NCBI GenBank assembly: GCA_934541115.1
Contig: CAKTDF010000013.1
Location: 1 to 64,000 of the forward strand
Reading direction: 5' to 3'
Source of the DNA: an uncultured Eubacteriales bacterium
GTDB taxonomy: Bacteria; Bacillota; Clostridia; Oscillospirales; Acutalibacteraceae
DNA: 64,000 nt
Below are positions 47,176 through 55,030 of this stretch, in pieces (positions within the stretch are counted from its first letter, which is position 1; every line of letters begins with the position of its first letter). The notes under the pieces were generated by a model. The model made no database searches, had not been told where the DNA came from, and was given only the letters and a program-made list of their open reading frames with translations. The translations under genes were made by a program, and so were the position numbers.

Positions 47176-47253
47176 TTATCAATATGACCTACCCGGGCGG
47201 CTGCCAAGTGCATTCGCCCGAGTTTTGCGTCTCACTGCAAATTCAAAAATATA

Positions 47254-47282
47254 TTGACAAGTTATGAACAATATGTTAGCAT
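47254..47282 (+). promoter_or_regulatory. Promoter of the small secreted protein gene
   Basis: TTGACA (47254-47259), 17 bases, TAGCAT (47277-47282), with TG in the extended -10 position. Confidence 0.55.
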
Positions 47283-47325
47283 TATATTACCGCTTAGGCG
47301 AATAATCAAATCAGGAGGAAATACC

Positions 47326-47772
47326 ATGCAAAAAATTATTGCAATCATTCTTTTCATCATTTCGTTCTTCACCACCGGCGACATGACCAAAGCCAACGTT
47401 ACGCTTTACAAAGACCGTGTTGCGGGAGACACAAACGCTGTTTTTGTTTTTGAAAACAATACAGGTAAGGCTCTCAGCCAAGACATTAAAATCGAAACGG
47501 TTGAAAAAGAAGTTTTGGGTCAATGGGTCGAGTTCCCGTTTGCACAGGAGTACCTTGAGCTTGCTTCAAAGTCGGGACTTACTGAAAGGGTCTATCCTGG
47601 AGAGAAGGTCTTCCTTCATGTTGCATTTATGACCGTGATTGCTGAACGTCCGGTTCCTGTTCCGCTCACAAGCGGCAACTACCGCATCACCATCAGCTTT
47701 AAGACCGACGGCTACAGCAAGGTTACCGAAGGCTCTGTTACGGCAGACTTCACCGTTGCAAAAGCCGCGTAA
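47326..47772 (+). CDS. Small secreted Ig-like protein
   Basis: This 148-aa protein has a signal peptide (about 1-24, MQKIIAIILFIISFFTTGDM) and one all-beta domain with the pattern of bacterial Ig-like folds: VTLYKDRVAG, AVFVFENNTGKAL, YPGEKVFLHVAF and LTSGNYRITISF near the end. AGGAGGAAATACC precedes the ATG at 47326; the longer frame is leader. It is monocistronic with its own promoter and terminator. Function unknown; a secreted single Ig domain may be an inhibitor or binder. Confidence 0.7.
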   Translation: MQKIIAIILFIISFFTTGDMTKANVTLYKDRVAGDTNAVFVFENNTGKALSQDIKIETVEKEVLGQWVEFPFAQEYLELASKSGLTERVYPGEKVFLHVAFMTVIAERPVPVPLTSGNYRITISFKTDGYSKVTEGSVTADFTVAKAA

Positions 47773-47784
47773 AGACAGAAAACA

Positions 47785-47817
47785 AAAAGGGAATCGCCTC
47801 ACAGCGGTTCCCTTTTA
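47785..47817 (+). terminator. Terminator after the Ig-like gene
   Basis: AAAAGGGAA and the matching TTCCCTTTT (47785-47816) enclose CGCCTCACAGCG. It faces the rpmA terminator. Confidence 0.75.
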
Positions 47818-47832
47818 CTATACACAAAAACA

Positions 47833-47856
47833 GGGAGCAGCCGAAAAGCTGCTCCC
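47833..47856 (-). terminator. Terminator of the rplU-prp-rpmA operon
   Basis: GGGAGCAG pairs with CTGCTCCC around CCGAAAAG; on the minus strand it runs into TGTTTTTGTG. It lies 16 bases past the rpmA stop. Confidence 0.85.
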
Positions 47857-47872
47857 TTCAAAATTGCTTTAA

Positions 47873-48157
47873 TTACTGCTCAACAGCATAAACGCTGACT
47901 TTTTTGCGGCTCTTTCCAAAGCGCTCAAACTTAACTTTTCCGTCAACGAGAGCAAAGAGGGTATCGTCCGAACCCTTGCCAACGCCGTTGCCCGGATGAA
48001 TGTGAGTTCCGCGCTGTCTAACGAGAACGTTGCCTGCAAGAACAAACTGACCGTCCGCACGCTTTACGCCGAGTCTCTTTGATTCGGAGTCACGACCGTT
48101 ACGGGTCGAGCCCATTCCCTTTTTATGAGCGAACAACTGAATGTTGATTTTAAGCAT
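47873..48157 (-). CDS. rpmA: Ribosomal protein L27 with cleavable N-terminus
   Basis: This 94-aa L27 begins MLKINIQLFAHKKGMGSTRNG. The first nine residues, ending in LQLF-like INIQLF before AHKKG, are the Firmicutes extension that the protease Prp removes so the mature AHKKG end can reach the peptidyl-transferase centre. GRDSESKRLGVK, AGNVLVRQRGTHIHPG and VGKGSDDTLFAL are conserved. It follows prp in the same operon. Confidence 0.97.
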   Translation of the reverse strand: MLKINIQLFAHKKGMGSTRNGRDSESKRLGVKRADGQFVLAGNVLVRQRGTHIHPGNGVGKGSDDTLFALVDGKVKFERFGKSRKKVSVYAVEQ

Positions 48158-48175
48158 TTTGCTTGCACCTCCGTA

Positions 48176-48499
48176 CTATTTTTTGATTGAAACATTGTTT
48201 ACCTTCAAAAATCCCTTATATTCTTCTGCCAACGACTTGAGATGAAGCCGAAAGCCCTCAAAAAGCGGCTGCAAAAGCTCTGCGTCCGAAAGCGGCACCG
48301 AAAAACTCAGAAAACCTTTGTCAAATTCAATATCGGACTTGACGTGATAAATCTCGGTCACGGTGTTGGCAACCATATATGCACACGAGGAAACACTCGC
48401 GCACACTATGTCGCTGCCTTGTTCGGCATAACCGCTGTGACCGCTTATCTCAAAGCCGACGAGCTTTTTTTCAAGCAGAAAGAATTTTGCAAGAATCAT
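48176..48499 (-). CDS. prp: L27-processing cysteine protease Prp
   Basis: This 107-aa protein of the YsxB/Prp family matures ribosomal protein L27. The catalytic pair is visible: His21 in ISGHSGYAEQGSDIVCASVS and Cys33 in the same segment. It starts 2 bases after the rplU stop and is followed by rpmA, the invariant Firmicutes order. Confidence 0.94.
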   Translation of the reverse strand: MILAKFFLLEKKLVGFEISGHSGYAEQGSDIVCASVSSCAYMVANTVTEIYHVKSDIEFDKGFLSFSVPLSDAELLQPLFEGFRLHLKSLAEEYKGFLKVNNVSIKK

Positions 48500-48501
48500 T
48501 T

Positions 48502-48816
48502 TCAGGCGTTGATTGCGGTGATCTGAAGCTTAGTGTAAGGCTGTCTGTGACCCATCTTGCGCTTTGCGTTCTTCTTGGGCTTGTAGGTGAAGACAACGAC
48601 CTTTTTGGCCTTGCCGTTCTTAACGACCTTTGCGCTGACACTTGCACCGTCTACGAAAGGTGCGCCGACCTTGATCGACTCGCCGTCTGCCGAAACAGCA
48701 ACGACTTCGCTGATTGTGATTTCGTCTTCTGCCTGAACGTCAAGCTTTTCAACAAAGATCTCGTCTCCGACTGAGACCTTGTACTGCTTTCCGCCGGTCT
48801 GGATAATTGCGTACAT
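48502..48816 (-). CDS. rplU: Ribosomal protein L21
   Basis: This 104-aa 50S protein opens MYAIIQTGGKQYKVSVGDEI and ends KKNAKRKMGHRQPYTKLQIT, both diagnostic for L21. It is the first gene of the rplU-prp-rpmA operon, behind the promoter at 48913-48941 and a leader RNA. Confidence 0.97.
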   Translation of the reverse strand: MYAIIQTGGKQYKVSVGDEIFVEKLDVQAEDEITISEVVAVSADGESIKVGAPFVDGASVSAKVVKNGKAKKVVVFTYKPKKNAKRKMGHRQPYTKLQITAINA

Positions 48817-48905
48817 TTTCTTTCATTCCTTTATTATGGACTCGCTGCGTCAGGCGCAAAGACTGCTTGATGGCATGGCAAAGCACGCCGCCCATAGCAC
48901 GCGGT
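48817..48905 (-). ncRNA. Probable L21 leader RNA
   Basis: About 90 transcribed bases precede rplU and hold the small hairpin TGCG-CCTGA-CGCA and longer GC-rich complementary stretches (GCGTGCTATGGGCGGCGTGC). Firmicutes rplU genes commonly carry a conserved L21-binding leader. I assign it by position and folding potential only. Confidence 0.5.
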
Positions 48906-48912
48906 ATGAGTG

Positions 48913-48941
48913 ATTATATCAGAAATACTCCGCCTTGTCAA
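48913..48941 (-). promoter_or_regulatory. Consensus promoter of rplU
   Basis: On the minus strand TTGACA (48936-48941), 17 bases, TATAAT (48913-48918). Confidence 0.85.
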
Positions 48942-49160
48942 CTGCCTGCAGAGCACTTTTTCAAAAAAAGATGAGGGTATATCCACACACTTTCCTGTTG
49001 CTTTGGAGCACGGCAAAGATTTTTATAAATAAATTGACATTTGCCTCCGAAAAGTGACTCAAAATATCCGAAGAACATTGACATTTTCTATAAAATATGT
49101 AAAAATATAGCTTGTTAAAAGGTTATTCAAATTTTTTTGAAAGGAAAGAGGAATAAGCTT

Positions 49161-50345
49161 ATGCCCGGATCGATGCAATACATTAAAAAATTCGGAAATG
49201 TTTCTTTCACGGAGATGCCTTTCTGCGACGCAGACAACATTGCCCTTTGCGAGGTTTTCTACATGCCGTTTGACAAGGTTGTTTCTGAGAGCTTTACGGA
49301 GGAGCCGCGCGCATTTGATGAAGTCTGCCGTGCTATGTTCAGCTATAACGGCAACCGCCACCGCGCTCCCGGACTCGTCCTCAAACGCGGAATCTCCGTC
49401 AAGATGATGGAAATGTCAAAACAAAAAAGGTATGCCGAAATGAAAGTTGTTGCCTGCACGGAGGTATTCAAAACCAATCCTGCCGTTCAGTTCGGCGCGG
49501 CAACGTTCATTTTGCCTGACGGAACGCTTGTTGTTGCTTTCAGAGGTACTGACGACAGCATCGTCGGCTGGAAAGAGGACTTTGACCTTTTCCTCAAGCG
49601 TACTATCCCATCACACCGCCTTTCGGTTGAATATCTTGAAAATGTTGCAAAGCATTTTGACGGCGATATTATAGTCATGGGCCACTCAAAGGGCGGCAAC
49701 GTGGCTCTTTATGCCGGTCTCAATTGCAGCGACGAGACCCGCGCAAGAATCAAATGTCTTTATAACGACGAGGGTCCCGGATTTTTTGACAATTCACCGT
49801 TCAGAACCAAAGAATACAAGGATCTGTTGCCGAGATATCGTCACTTCATTCCGAGCGCGTCTTTCATCGGCGTCCTGCTTGCTTTTGATAAAGACTACAG
49901 CGTTGTCAAAAGCAGCCGTCTGCTCGGACCAATGCAGCACGACCTTTCAACGTGGCAAATAGTTGACGGCGACGTCAGACTGCTCCCCTCGGTTTCAAAG
50001 CTTGCAAGAATCAATGAGCTTGTTCTTTCGGGCATTATATATCGCATGAACCGTGAACAGGCAGAAAACTTCAGCCGCGTTGCAGAAGCGGTTGTTGACG
50101 GAATCGGACAGGAAAATCTGCTGGGAGTTTCAAAACATGTTCCCTCGGTTGTCAAGGGAGCCGTAAAGAGCTGGAAAGAGATTGATGAAGAGTCAAAGCA
50201 GGAGCTTAAAGAAACGTTCATCGGTACCGGAGAAATAATCAAGGGTACTGTCAAGCTCGTTGTGAACGAAAACAACGAAGAAAACGTTCAGGAGGCTCTT
50301 GAAGAGCTCGATGCCCAAGGGGTAAAGGTTGCCGCAACGGAATAA
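49161..50345 (+). CDS. DUF2974 (Mbeg1-like) alpha/beta hydrolase
   Basis: This 394-aa protein has a lipase-like alpha/beta-hydrolase core. FRGTDDSIVGWKEDF is the oxyanion-side segment and IIVMGHSKGGNVALYAG the nucleophile elbow (GHSKG). NDEGPGFF is typical of the Mbeg1/DUF2974 family, and a catalytic His candidate lies in GPMQHDLSTW. The C-terminal 100 residues are helical and charged (SWKEIDEESKQELKETF). There is no signal peptide, so it is likely cytoplasmic. AAAGAGG lies ten bases before the ATG. The substrate is unknown; relatives are often annotated as lipases. Confidence 0.82.
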   Translation: MPGSMQYIKKFGNVSFTEMPFCDADNIALCEVFYMPFDKVVSESFTEEPRAFDEVCRAMFSYNGNRHRAPGLVLKRGISVKMMEMSKQKRYAEMKVVACTEVFKTNPAVQFGAATFILPDGTLVVAFRGTDDSIVGWKEDFDLFLKRTIPSHRLSVEYLENVAKHFDGDIIVMGHSKGGNVALYAGLNCSDETRARIKCLYNDEGPGFFDNSPFRTKEYKDLLPRYRHFIPSASFIGVLLAFDKDYSVVKSSRLLGPMQHDLSTWQIVDGDVRLLPSVSKLARINELVLSGIIYRMNREQAENFSRVAEAVVDGIGQENLLGVSKHVPSVVKGAVKSWKEIDEESKQELKETFIGTGEIIKGTVKLVVNENNEENVQEALEELDAQGVKVAATE

Positions 50346-50364
50346 GACACAGTTAAGCTATATT

Positions 50365-50404
50365 AAAATCGGACTGCCGACACTTGATCGCAGTCCGATT
50401 TTTT
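50365..50404. terminator. Bidirectional terminator
   Basis: AAAATCGGACTG (50365-50376) pairs with CAGTCCGATTTT (50391-50402), with T runs on both strands, between convergent genes. Confidence 0.85.
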
Positions 50405-50669
50405 ACATTGCAAACTTCAGAAGCACCGCCGTGATCACTGCTCCGCAAAGAGCTGAAGCAATGAGCTTTGCCACACCGAAAAGGCGTGCCCTTTTCAGTT
50501 TTGTCGGCGGCGGAAGAGTTGACGAATCCGCAATCATTCCGGCACGTTCGCGGATTTTTCCCTCACTTACCGAGGCATATTCCGGCTTGACAAAAAACAT
50601 TATTTTTTCAAAGTATTCGCACCCGGTATCGTTGACTTCAACAACCTGCCTGTTTACTCCTTTTATCAT
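50403..50669 (-). CDS. Small C-terminally anchored protein, unknown
   Basis: The 88-aa product begins MIKGVNRQVVEVNDTGCEYFEKIMFFVKP. A short charged segment and a proline-rich linker (TLPPPTK) follow, and it ends with a membrane helix (VAKLIASALCGAVITAVLLKF). This tail-anchored shape recurs among small clostridial proteins. AGCGGTG lies close before the ATG. Function unknown. Confidence 0.65.
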   Translation of the reverse strand: MIKGVNRQVVEVNDTGCEYFEKIMFFVKPEYASVSEGKIRERAGMIADSSTLPPPTKLKRARLFGVAKLIASALCGAVITAVLLKFAM

Positions 50670-50931
50670 AAACGTTCACCGCTTTCTGTAAGTCTTTAGT
50701 AACCGACTGTATTCAGCATAACGGATAAGCACGAAACTTGACAGCATGTTTTTCGCCGGTATTTGCACTCTCAGTTAATCATCGGTTGCTATACTTTTAT
50801 ATTTAACCGCAGCAAAAGCAATATTCCGCGTAAGAGCGTTTTTTTCAAAGCAAAAAAAGGTAAAGACGACTGCTTTTTCCGGTCGGACTCTTTAAGACCA
50901 CACCGCACAATTGTGACATGAGCTGTTGTTT

Positions 50932-50947
50932 TAAGCTGAGGAGAGCC
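50932..50947 (+). repeat. Solo copy of the MITE-type terminal repeat
   Basis: TAAGCTGAGGAGAGCC matches the left end of the element at 31759 in 15 of 16 bases and is the exact inverse of 11364-11379. Just upstream CCGCACAATTG (50902-50912) matches the element core near 31985-31995. The interval 50670-51098 otherwise contains no gene. Confidence 0.55.
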
Positions 50948-51098
50948 GAACGTTGAAAACACTGTGGAAAATGTTGAGAAAAACAGCTTTCTGCCCTTTA
51001 TTTTTCCCAATTTTGTGTTGTTCAAAACCAAAAAGAACTTTTGAACAAAAATGTTCAAAACTCTTCGGGACGAATCGACGTTTAATGGCTTTTTTCGC

Positions 51099-51127
51099 TT
51101 GATAAAGTTTTAAAGATATGATATTAT
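51099..51127 (+). promoter_or_regulatory. Promoter of trpS
   Basis: TTGATA (51099-51104), 17 bases, TATTAT (51122-51127). It overlaps an in-frame ATG at 51126, which therefore cannot be the start codon. No T-box leader is visible. Confidence 0.65.
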
Positions 51128-51173
51128 GAAAATCAGAGCGAATTTAAACAGACCGAAAGGAAATGATAGATTT

Positions 51174-52184
51174 ATGGAAAACAACCAGACAGAAAAAAGA
51201 CAAAAAATACTGAGCTGTATTCAGCCCTCCGGTATTCCGACTCTCGGCAACTACCTCGGTGCGCTGAAAAACTGGAAAACGCTTTCAGATGATTTTGACT
51301 CCGCATTCGCCGTCGCAGACCTGCACGCCATAACCGTCAGACAGGAACCGGCAAAGTTCAGAAAACAAATTCACCAGGTTTTGGCTCTGCTTCTTGCAAT
51401 CGGTCTTGACCCGGAAAAAAGCATAATTTTTATTCAGAGCCACGTTCCGGCTCATTCTCAGCTCGCGTGGATTCTTAATTGCTACACCCAGTTCGGCGAA
51501 ATGAGCCGAATGACTCAGTTCAAGGATAAATCCAAAGCCCACGCAGACAATGTTAATGTCGGTCTTTTTGCTTATCCGGTACTCATGGCTGCGGACATTC
51601 TGCTTTATCAGGCAGACCTCGTACCTGTCGGCGTTGACCAAAAGCAGCATCTTGAAATTGCGCGTGACATTGCAAACCGTTTTAACACGGTCTATTCGCC
51701 GACTTTCACCATTCCGGACGCCTACATCGGCAAGCAGGGCGCAAAGGTCATGTCCCTCCAGGATCCGACCAAAAAAATGAGCAAGTCAGACCCGAATCCC
51801 AAAAGCTATGTTTCTGTTTTTGATGATCCCGACGTTATTGTCAAAAAAATTAAAAGCGCCGTTACCGACTGCGAGGGCAGCGTATACTACGGAGAGGGCA
51901 AAGATGGAATAAACAATCTTATGTCTATCTATTCCTGCTGCACAGGTCTTGATTTTGACGCAATAGCAAAAGATTTTGAGGGTAAAGGTTACGGCGATTT
52001 CAAGGCTGCCGTTGCAGAAGCTGTTGTTGAAGAGCTTCGCCCCGTTCGCGAACGCTTTGACCGATACATAAACGATCCGGCATATCTCAAAGAGGTTTCC
52101 GCAAAGGGTGCCGAAAGCGCCTCGAGAATCGCAAACAGAACACTTAACAAGGTCATGAAAAAAATCGGCTTTGTTTTGCCGTGA
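51174..52184 (+). CDS. trpS: Tryptophanyl-tRNA synthetase
   Basis: This 336-aa class I synthetase charges tRNA-Trp. CIQPSGIPTLGNYLGAL is its HIGH-type motif and DPTKKMSKSDPN the KMSKS loop; AVADLHAITVRQEP, YPVLMAADILLYQADLVPVG and DQKQHLEIARDIANRFN are conserved. Start at ATG 51174, because the promoter covers the upstream ATG and GAAAGG lies in between. Confidence 0.96.
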   Translation: MENNQTEKRQKILSCIQPSGIPTLGNYLGALKNWKTLSDDFDSAFAVADLHAITVRQEPAKFRKQIHQVLALLLAIGLDPEKSIIFIQSHVPAHSQLAWILNCYTQFGEMSRMTQFKDKSKAHADNVNVGLFAYPVLMAADILLYQADLVPVGVDQKQHLEIARDIANRFNTVYSPTFTIPDAYIGKQGAKVMSLQDPTKKMSKSDPNPKSYVSVFDDPDVIVKKIKSAVTDCEGSVYYGEGKDGINNLMSIYSCCTGLDFDAIAKDFEGKGYGDFKAAVAEAVVEELRPVRERFDRYINDPAYLKEVSAKGAESASRIANRTLNKVMKKIGFVLP

Positions 52185-52212
52185 TTTTGTGACTGCTTTT
52201 AGAATAAAAATT

Positions 52213-52243
52213 CACCGCCGTAGTCTGAAAAGACTCGGCGGTG
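52213..52243 (-). terminator. Terminator of cysK
   Basis: CACCGCCG-TAGTCT and its inverse AGACTCGGCGGTG form a stem around GAAA, followed on the minus strand by AATTTTTATT. It may also end trpS transcription. Confidence 0.75.
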
Positions 52244-52261
52244 TTGCTGTATATAGGGCGA

Positions 52262-53197
52262 TTATTCTTCAAAAAGCGGAGTTGAAAGGTATCTGTCGCC
52301 GGTATCCGGGAGCAAAACAACAATTGTTTTTCCCTTGTTTTCCGGACGTTTTGCAAGCTCAACGGCTGCGGCAACAGCCGCACCTGAAGATATGCCGACA
52401 AGCACGCCCTCCTCTTTTCCTATGCGTTTGCCGAAAGCAAAAGCGTCCTCATTGCTCACAGGAATAATCTCATCATAAATATTTGTGTTGAGTACCTCGG
52501 GAACAAAGCCTGCGCCAATGCCCTGAATCTTGTGTGCACCGGCAACACCGGTTGAAAGCACGGCGGAGGTTTGCGGCTCAACGGCAACAATTTTTACCTC
52601 CGGTTTCTTTTCCTTCAGATATTCGCCGGTGCCCGTGAGTGTTCCTCCCGTGCCGACTCCCGCAACAAAAATGTCAACGTTTCCATCGGTATCCTCCCAA
52701 ATTTCCGGACCGGTCGTTTTTCTGTGAGCCTGCGGATTCGCCGGATTGACAAACTGACCGGGAATAAAGCTGTTAGGTGTGCTCTCCGCAAGCTCCTCGG
52801 CTTTCGCAATTGCGCCTTTCATACCCTTTGCGCCTTCGGTGAGAACAAGCTTTGCGCCATAGGCTTTCATCAGCTTTCTGCGTTCAACGGACATTGTTTC
52901 CGGCATAACTATAATAATCTCATATCCCTTGGCGGCTGCAACGGCGGCAAGACCGATTCCGGTATTTCCGCTGGTCGGTTCAATGATGACCGAGCCTTCC
53001 TTTAAAAGTCCCTTTTCCTCCGCGTCTTCAATCATCGCTTTTGCTATTCTGTCTTTAACAGAACCTGCCGGATTGAAATATTCAAGCTTTGCAAGAATGC
53101 GAGCTTCAAGCTTTTCGTTTTTTTCAATATGAGTCAGCTCAAGCAGCGGCGTTTTGCCAACAAGCTCAGATGCGGTTTTATATACTCTTTCAGACAT
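52262..53197 (-). CDS. cysK: Cysteine synthase A (O-acetylserine sulfhydrylase)
   Basis: This 311-aa PLP enzyme makes cysteine from O-acetylserine and sulfide. PLP lysine in NPAGSVKDRIA (about 46-51), the substrate loop IEPTSGNTGIGLA, phosphate-binding VGTGGTLTGTG and the C-terminal SSGAAVAAA and LLPDTGDRYLST are all present. GGAGGT precedes the ATG at 53197. It lies 36 bases after metY. Confidence 0.96.
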   Translation of the reverse strand: MSERVYKTASELVGKTPLLELTHIEKNEKLEARILAKLEYFNPAGSVKDRIAKAMIEDAEEKGLLKEGSVIIEPTSGNTGIGLAAVAAAKGYEIIIVMPETMSVERRKLMKAYGAKLVLTEGAKGMKGAIAKAEELAESTPNSFIPGQFVNPANPQAHRKTTGPEIWEDTDGNVDIFVAGVGTGGTLTGTGEYLKEKKPEVKIVAVEPQTSAVLSTGVAGAHKIQGIGAGFVPEVLNTNIYDEIIPVSNEDAFAFGKRIGKEEGVLVGISSGAAVAAAVELAKRPENKGKTIVVLLPDTGDRYLSTPLFEE

Positions 53198-53233
53198 TGT
53201 TATTACCTCCAAAAATAAGTCAGTTCAATTTTT

Positions 53234-54517
53234 TCAACCTACTGCCTCAAAACCGTGTTCGAGGTCGGCAATGATATCATCAATATGCTCCGTTCCGATT
53301 GAAAGACGAATCGTGCCCGGCGTAATTCCGCAGGCAAGAAGATCCTCTTGAGAAAGCTGAGAGTGAGTTGTTGACGCCGGATGGATCACAAGGCTCTTAA
53401 CGTCCGCAACATTGGCAAGCAGAGAGAAAAGCTCAAGGCTTTCTGTAAATTGCTTTGCTTTTTCCGCTCCGCCTTTGATTTCAAACGTAAATATTGAGCC
53501 GCCGCCGTTCGGGAAATACTCATTGTAAAGCTCTTTTTCTCTTCCTGCCGCAAGTGACGGGTGATTGACCTTTTCAACCTGCGGGTGATTTTTGAGATAT
53601 TCAACAACCTTGAGCGCATTTTCAACATGGCGCTCCACACGCAGCGAAAGTGTTTCAAGCCCCTGAAGCAGGAGAAATGAATTGAACGGAGAAATGGTTG
53701 CGCCCTGGTCTCTCATGAGCGTCGTGCGCAGCTTTACAATGTATGCGCTCTTTCCGCAGGCATCTGAAAAAACAATGCCGTGATATGAGGGATTGGGTTC
53801 GCTGATTCCGGGGAACTTGTTGTTCTGCGTCCAGTCAAAATTGCCGCCGTCAACAACAATACCGCCCATAACGGTTCCGTGACCTCCGATGAACTTTGTT
53901 GCCGAGTGAACAACAATATCGGCGCCGTATTCTATGGGGCGCAGGAGAAACGGAGTTGCAAACGTATTGTCAACAATAAGCGGAATGCCGTGCCTGTGAG
54001 CAATGTCGGCAATCGCCCTAAGGTCAATGACGTCCGAATTCGGGTTGCCGAGAGTCTCGGCATAAAGGAGCTTTGTGTTCTCCTTAATGGCTTTTTCAAA
54101 ATTCTGCGGGTCTGACGGGTCAACAAAGGTCACGTCCAATCCCTGATCCTTTAAGGTGTTGGCAAAAAGGTTATATGTTCCGCCGTAAAGATTAGCCGAG
54201 GAAACAATGTGGTCACCGACGAGAGCAATATTCTGAACCGCATAAGTGATTGCAGCTGAGCCGGAGGCGGTTGCAAGTGCACCGATTCCGCCCTCGAGCG
54301 CCGCAATTCTCTCTTCAAAAACCGATGAGGTAGGGTTCTGGAGTCTTGTATAAATGTTGCCGCCCTCTGAAAGACCGAAACGTCCTGCCGCCTGTGCGGA
54401 GTCTTTGAAGACGTATGAAGTTGTGGCATAGATCGGTACCGCTCTGGCATCCGTTGTCGGATCCGGCTGTTCCTGACCGGCGTGAACCTGAAGTGTTTCA
54501 AATTTATATTTACTCAT
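53234..54517 (-). CDS. metY: O-acetylhomoserine sulfhydrylase
   Basis: This 427-aa Cys/Met-metabolism PLP enzyme makes homocysteine from O-acetylhomoserine and sulfide. TLQVHAGQEQPDPTT opens the chain. IYTRLQNPTSSVFEERIAAL, VDNTFATPFL and HSATKFIGGHGTVMGG (PLP lysine) follow, and QLSQEDLLACGITPGTIRLSIG closes. Start at ATG 54517, with AAAGGATG at normal distance; an ATG nine bases earlier lies too close to that site. It leads the metY-cysK operon behind two promoters. Confidence 0.94.
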   Translation of the reverse strand: MSKYKFETLQVHAGQEQPDPTTDARAVPIYATTSYVFKDSAQAAGRFGLSEGGNIYTRLQNPTSSVFEERIAALEGGIGALATASGSAAITYAVQNIALVGDHIVSSANLYGGTYNLFANTLKDQGLDVTFVDPSDPQNFEKAIKENTKLLYAETLGNPNSDVIDLRAIADIAHRHGIPLIVDNTFATPFLLRPIEYGADIVVHSATKFIGGHGTVMGGIVVDGGNFDWTQNNKFPGISEPNPSYHGIVFSDACGKSAYIVKLRTTLMRDQGATISPFNSFLLLQGLETLSLRVERHVENALKVVEYLKNHPQVEKVNHPSLAAGREKELYNEYFPNGGGSIFTFEIKGGAEKAKQFTESLELFSLLANVADVKSLVIHPASTTHSQLSQEDLLACGITPGTIRLSIGTEHIDDIIADLEHGFEAVG

Positions 54518-54539
54518 GCTTGTCATCCTTTCGCTTTGT

Positions 54540-54569
54540 GTGATATAGATGTCTGTAATACAGTATCAC
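54540..54569. promoter_or_regulatory. Nested palindrome, probable operator of metY-cysK
   Basis: GTGATA (54540-54545) and TATCAC (54564-54569) enclose CTGTAATACAG (54553-54563). It sits at the start point of the nearer promoter, a typical repressor position. The Rrf2 protein at 62088 is one candidate binder. Confidence 0.45.
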
Positions 54570-54573
54570 GATA

Positions 54574-54602
54574 ATTTTAAACCGTGCCTAAAAAAATGTC
54601 AA
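54574..54602 (-). promoter_or_regulatory. Proximal promoter of metY-cysK
   Basis: On the minus strand TTGACA (54597-54602), 17 bases, TAAAAT (54574-54579). Confidence 0.7.
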
Positions 54603-54696
54603 CATCGTCCCATTCGTCCAAAGCGAAAATTTCTGCGCAAAAGAGTTTTAAAAATAAGCTGCATAATTAAACCCACCTTTTTAATAGGTTGATGAA

Positions 54697-54726
54697 ATTA
54701 TATCACCGGACAAAGCATATTGTCAA
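54697..54726 (-). promoter_or_regulatory. Distal promoter of metY-cysK
   Basis: On the minus strand TTGACA (54721-54726), 18 bases, TATAAT (54697-54702). It is followed after about 10 bases by CCTATTAAAAAGGTGGG, with the small dyad CCTATTAAAAAGG. Bases 54727-54945 show no gene. Confidence 0.65.
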
Positions 54727-54945
54727 GAAAAAGAGAAAAAATGCCATATACCTTTCGGCTATTATTCATTATCGATTATGGTTATAAGCCGAACACAGTC
54801 TGAATAAGGGCTTCTCCTTGCTTTCATAGCCGAAATGCGGCACAAAAAAACGCCGCTGTGTCACATATTCAAAATATACAAAAACATAGCTTAATTGTGC
54901 ACATAAAATTGTTGTTAAATAACCGTGAATTATAGGAAATGACTA

Positions 54946-54975
54946 TTGATTTATTTGGGTCACGGGTGTTAGAAT
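54946..54975 (+). promoter_or_regulatory. Promoter of the O-acylation cluster
   Basis: TTGATT (54946-54951), 18 bases, TAGAAT (54970-54975), with TG in the extended -10 position; about 55 bases before the GTG start. Confidence 0.55.
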
Positions 54976-55030
54976 AATTACCGATATAAATTTTAATCTT
55001 TTCAATTTTTCATGTTATAAAGGAAGAATA

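Noticed and set aside
50821..51098. T-box or riboswitch before trpS
   Set aside because: No TGGNACCGCG-like T-box sequence or antiterminator pair is seen, and a plain promoter lies 47 bases before the start codon.
54527..54760. SAM riboswitch before metY
   Set aside because: No S-box core motifs found on the transcribed strand; the region is explained by two promoters and a dyad.
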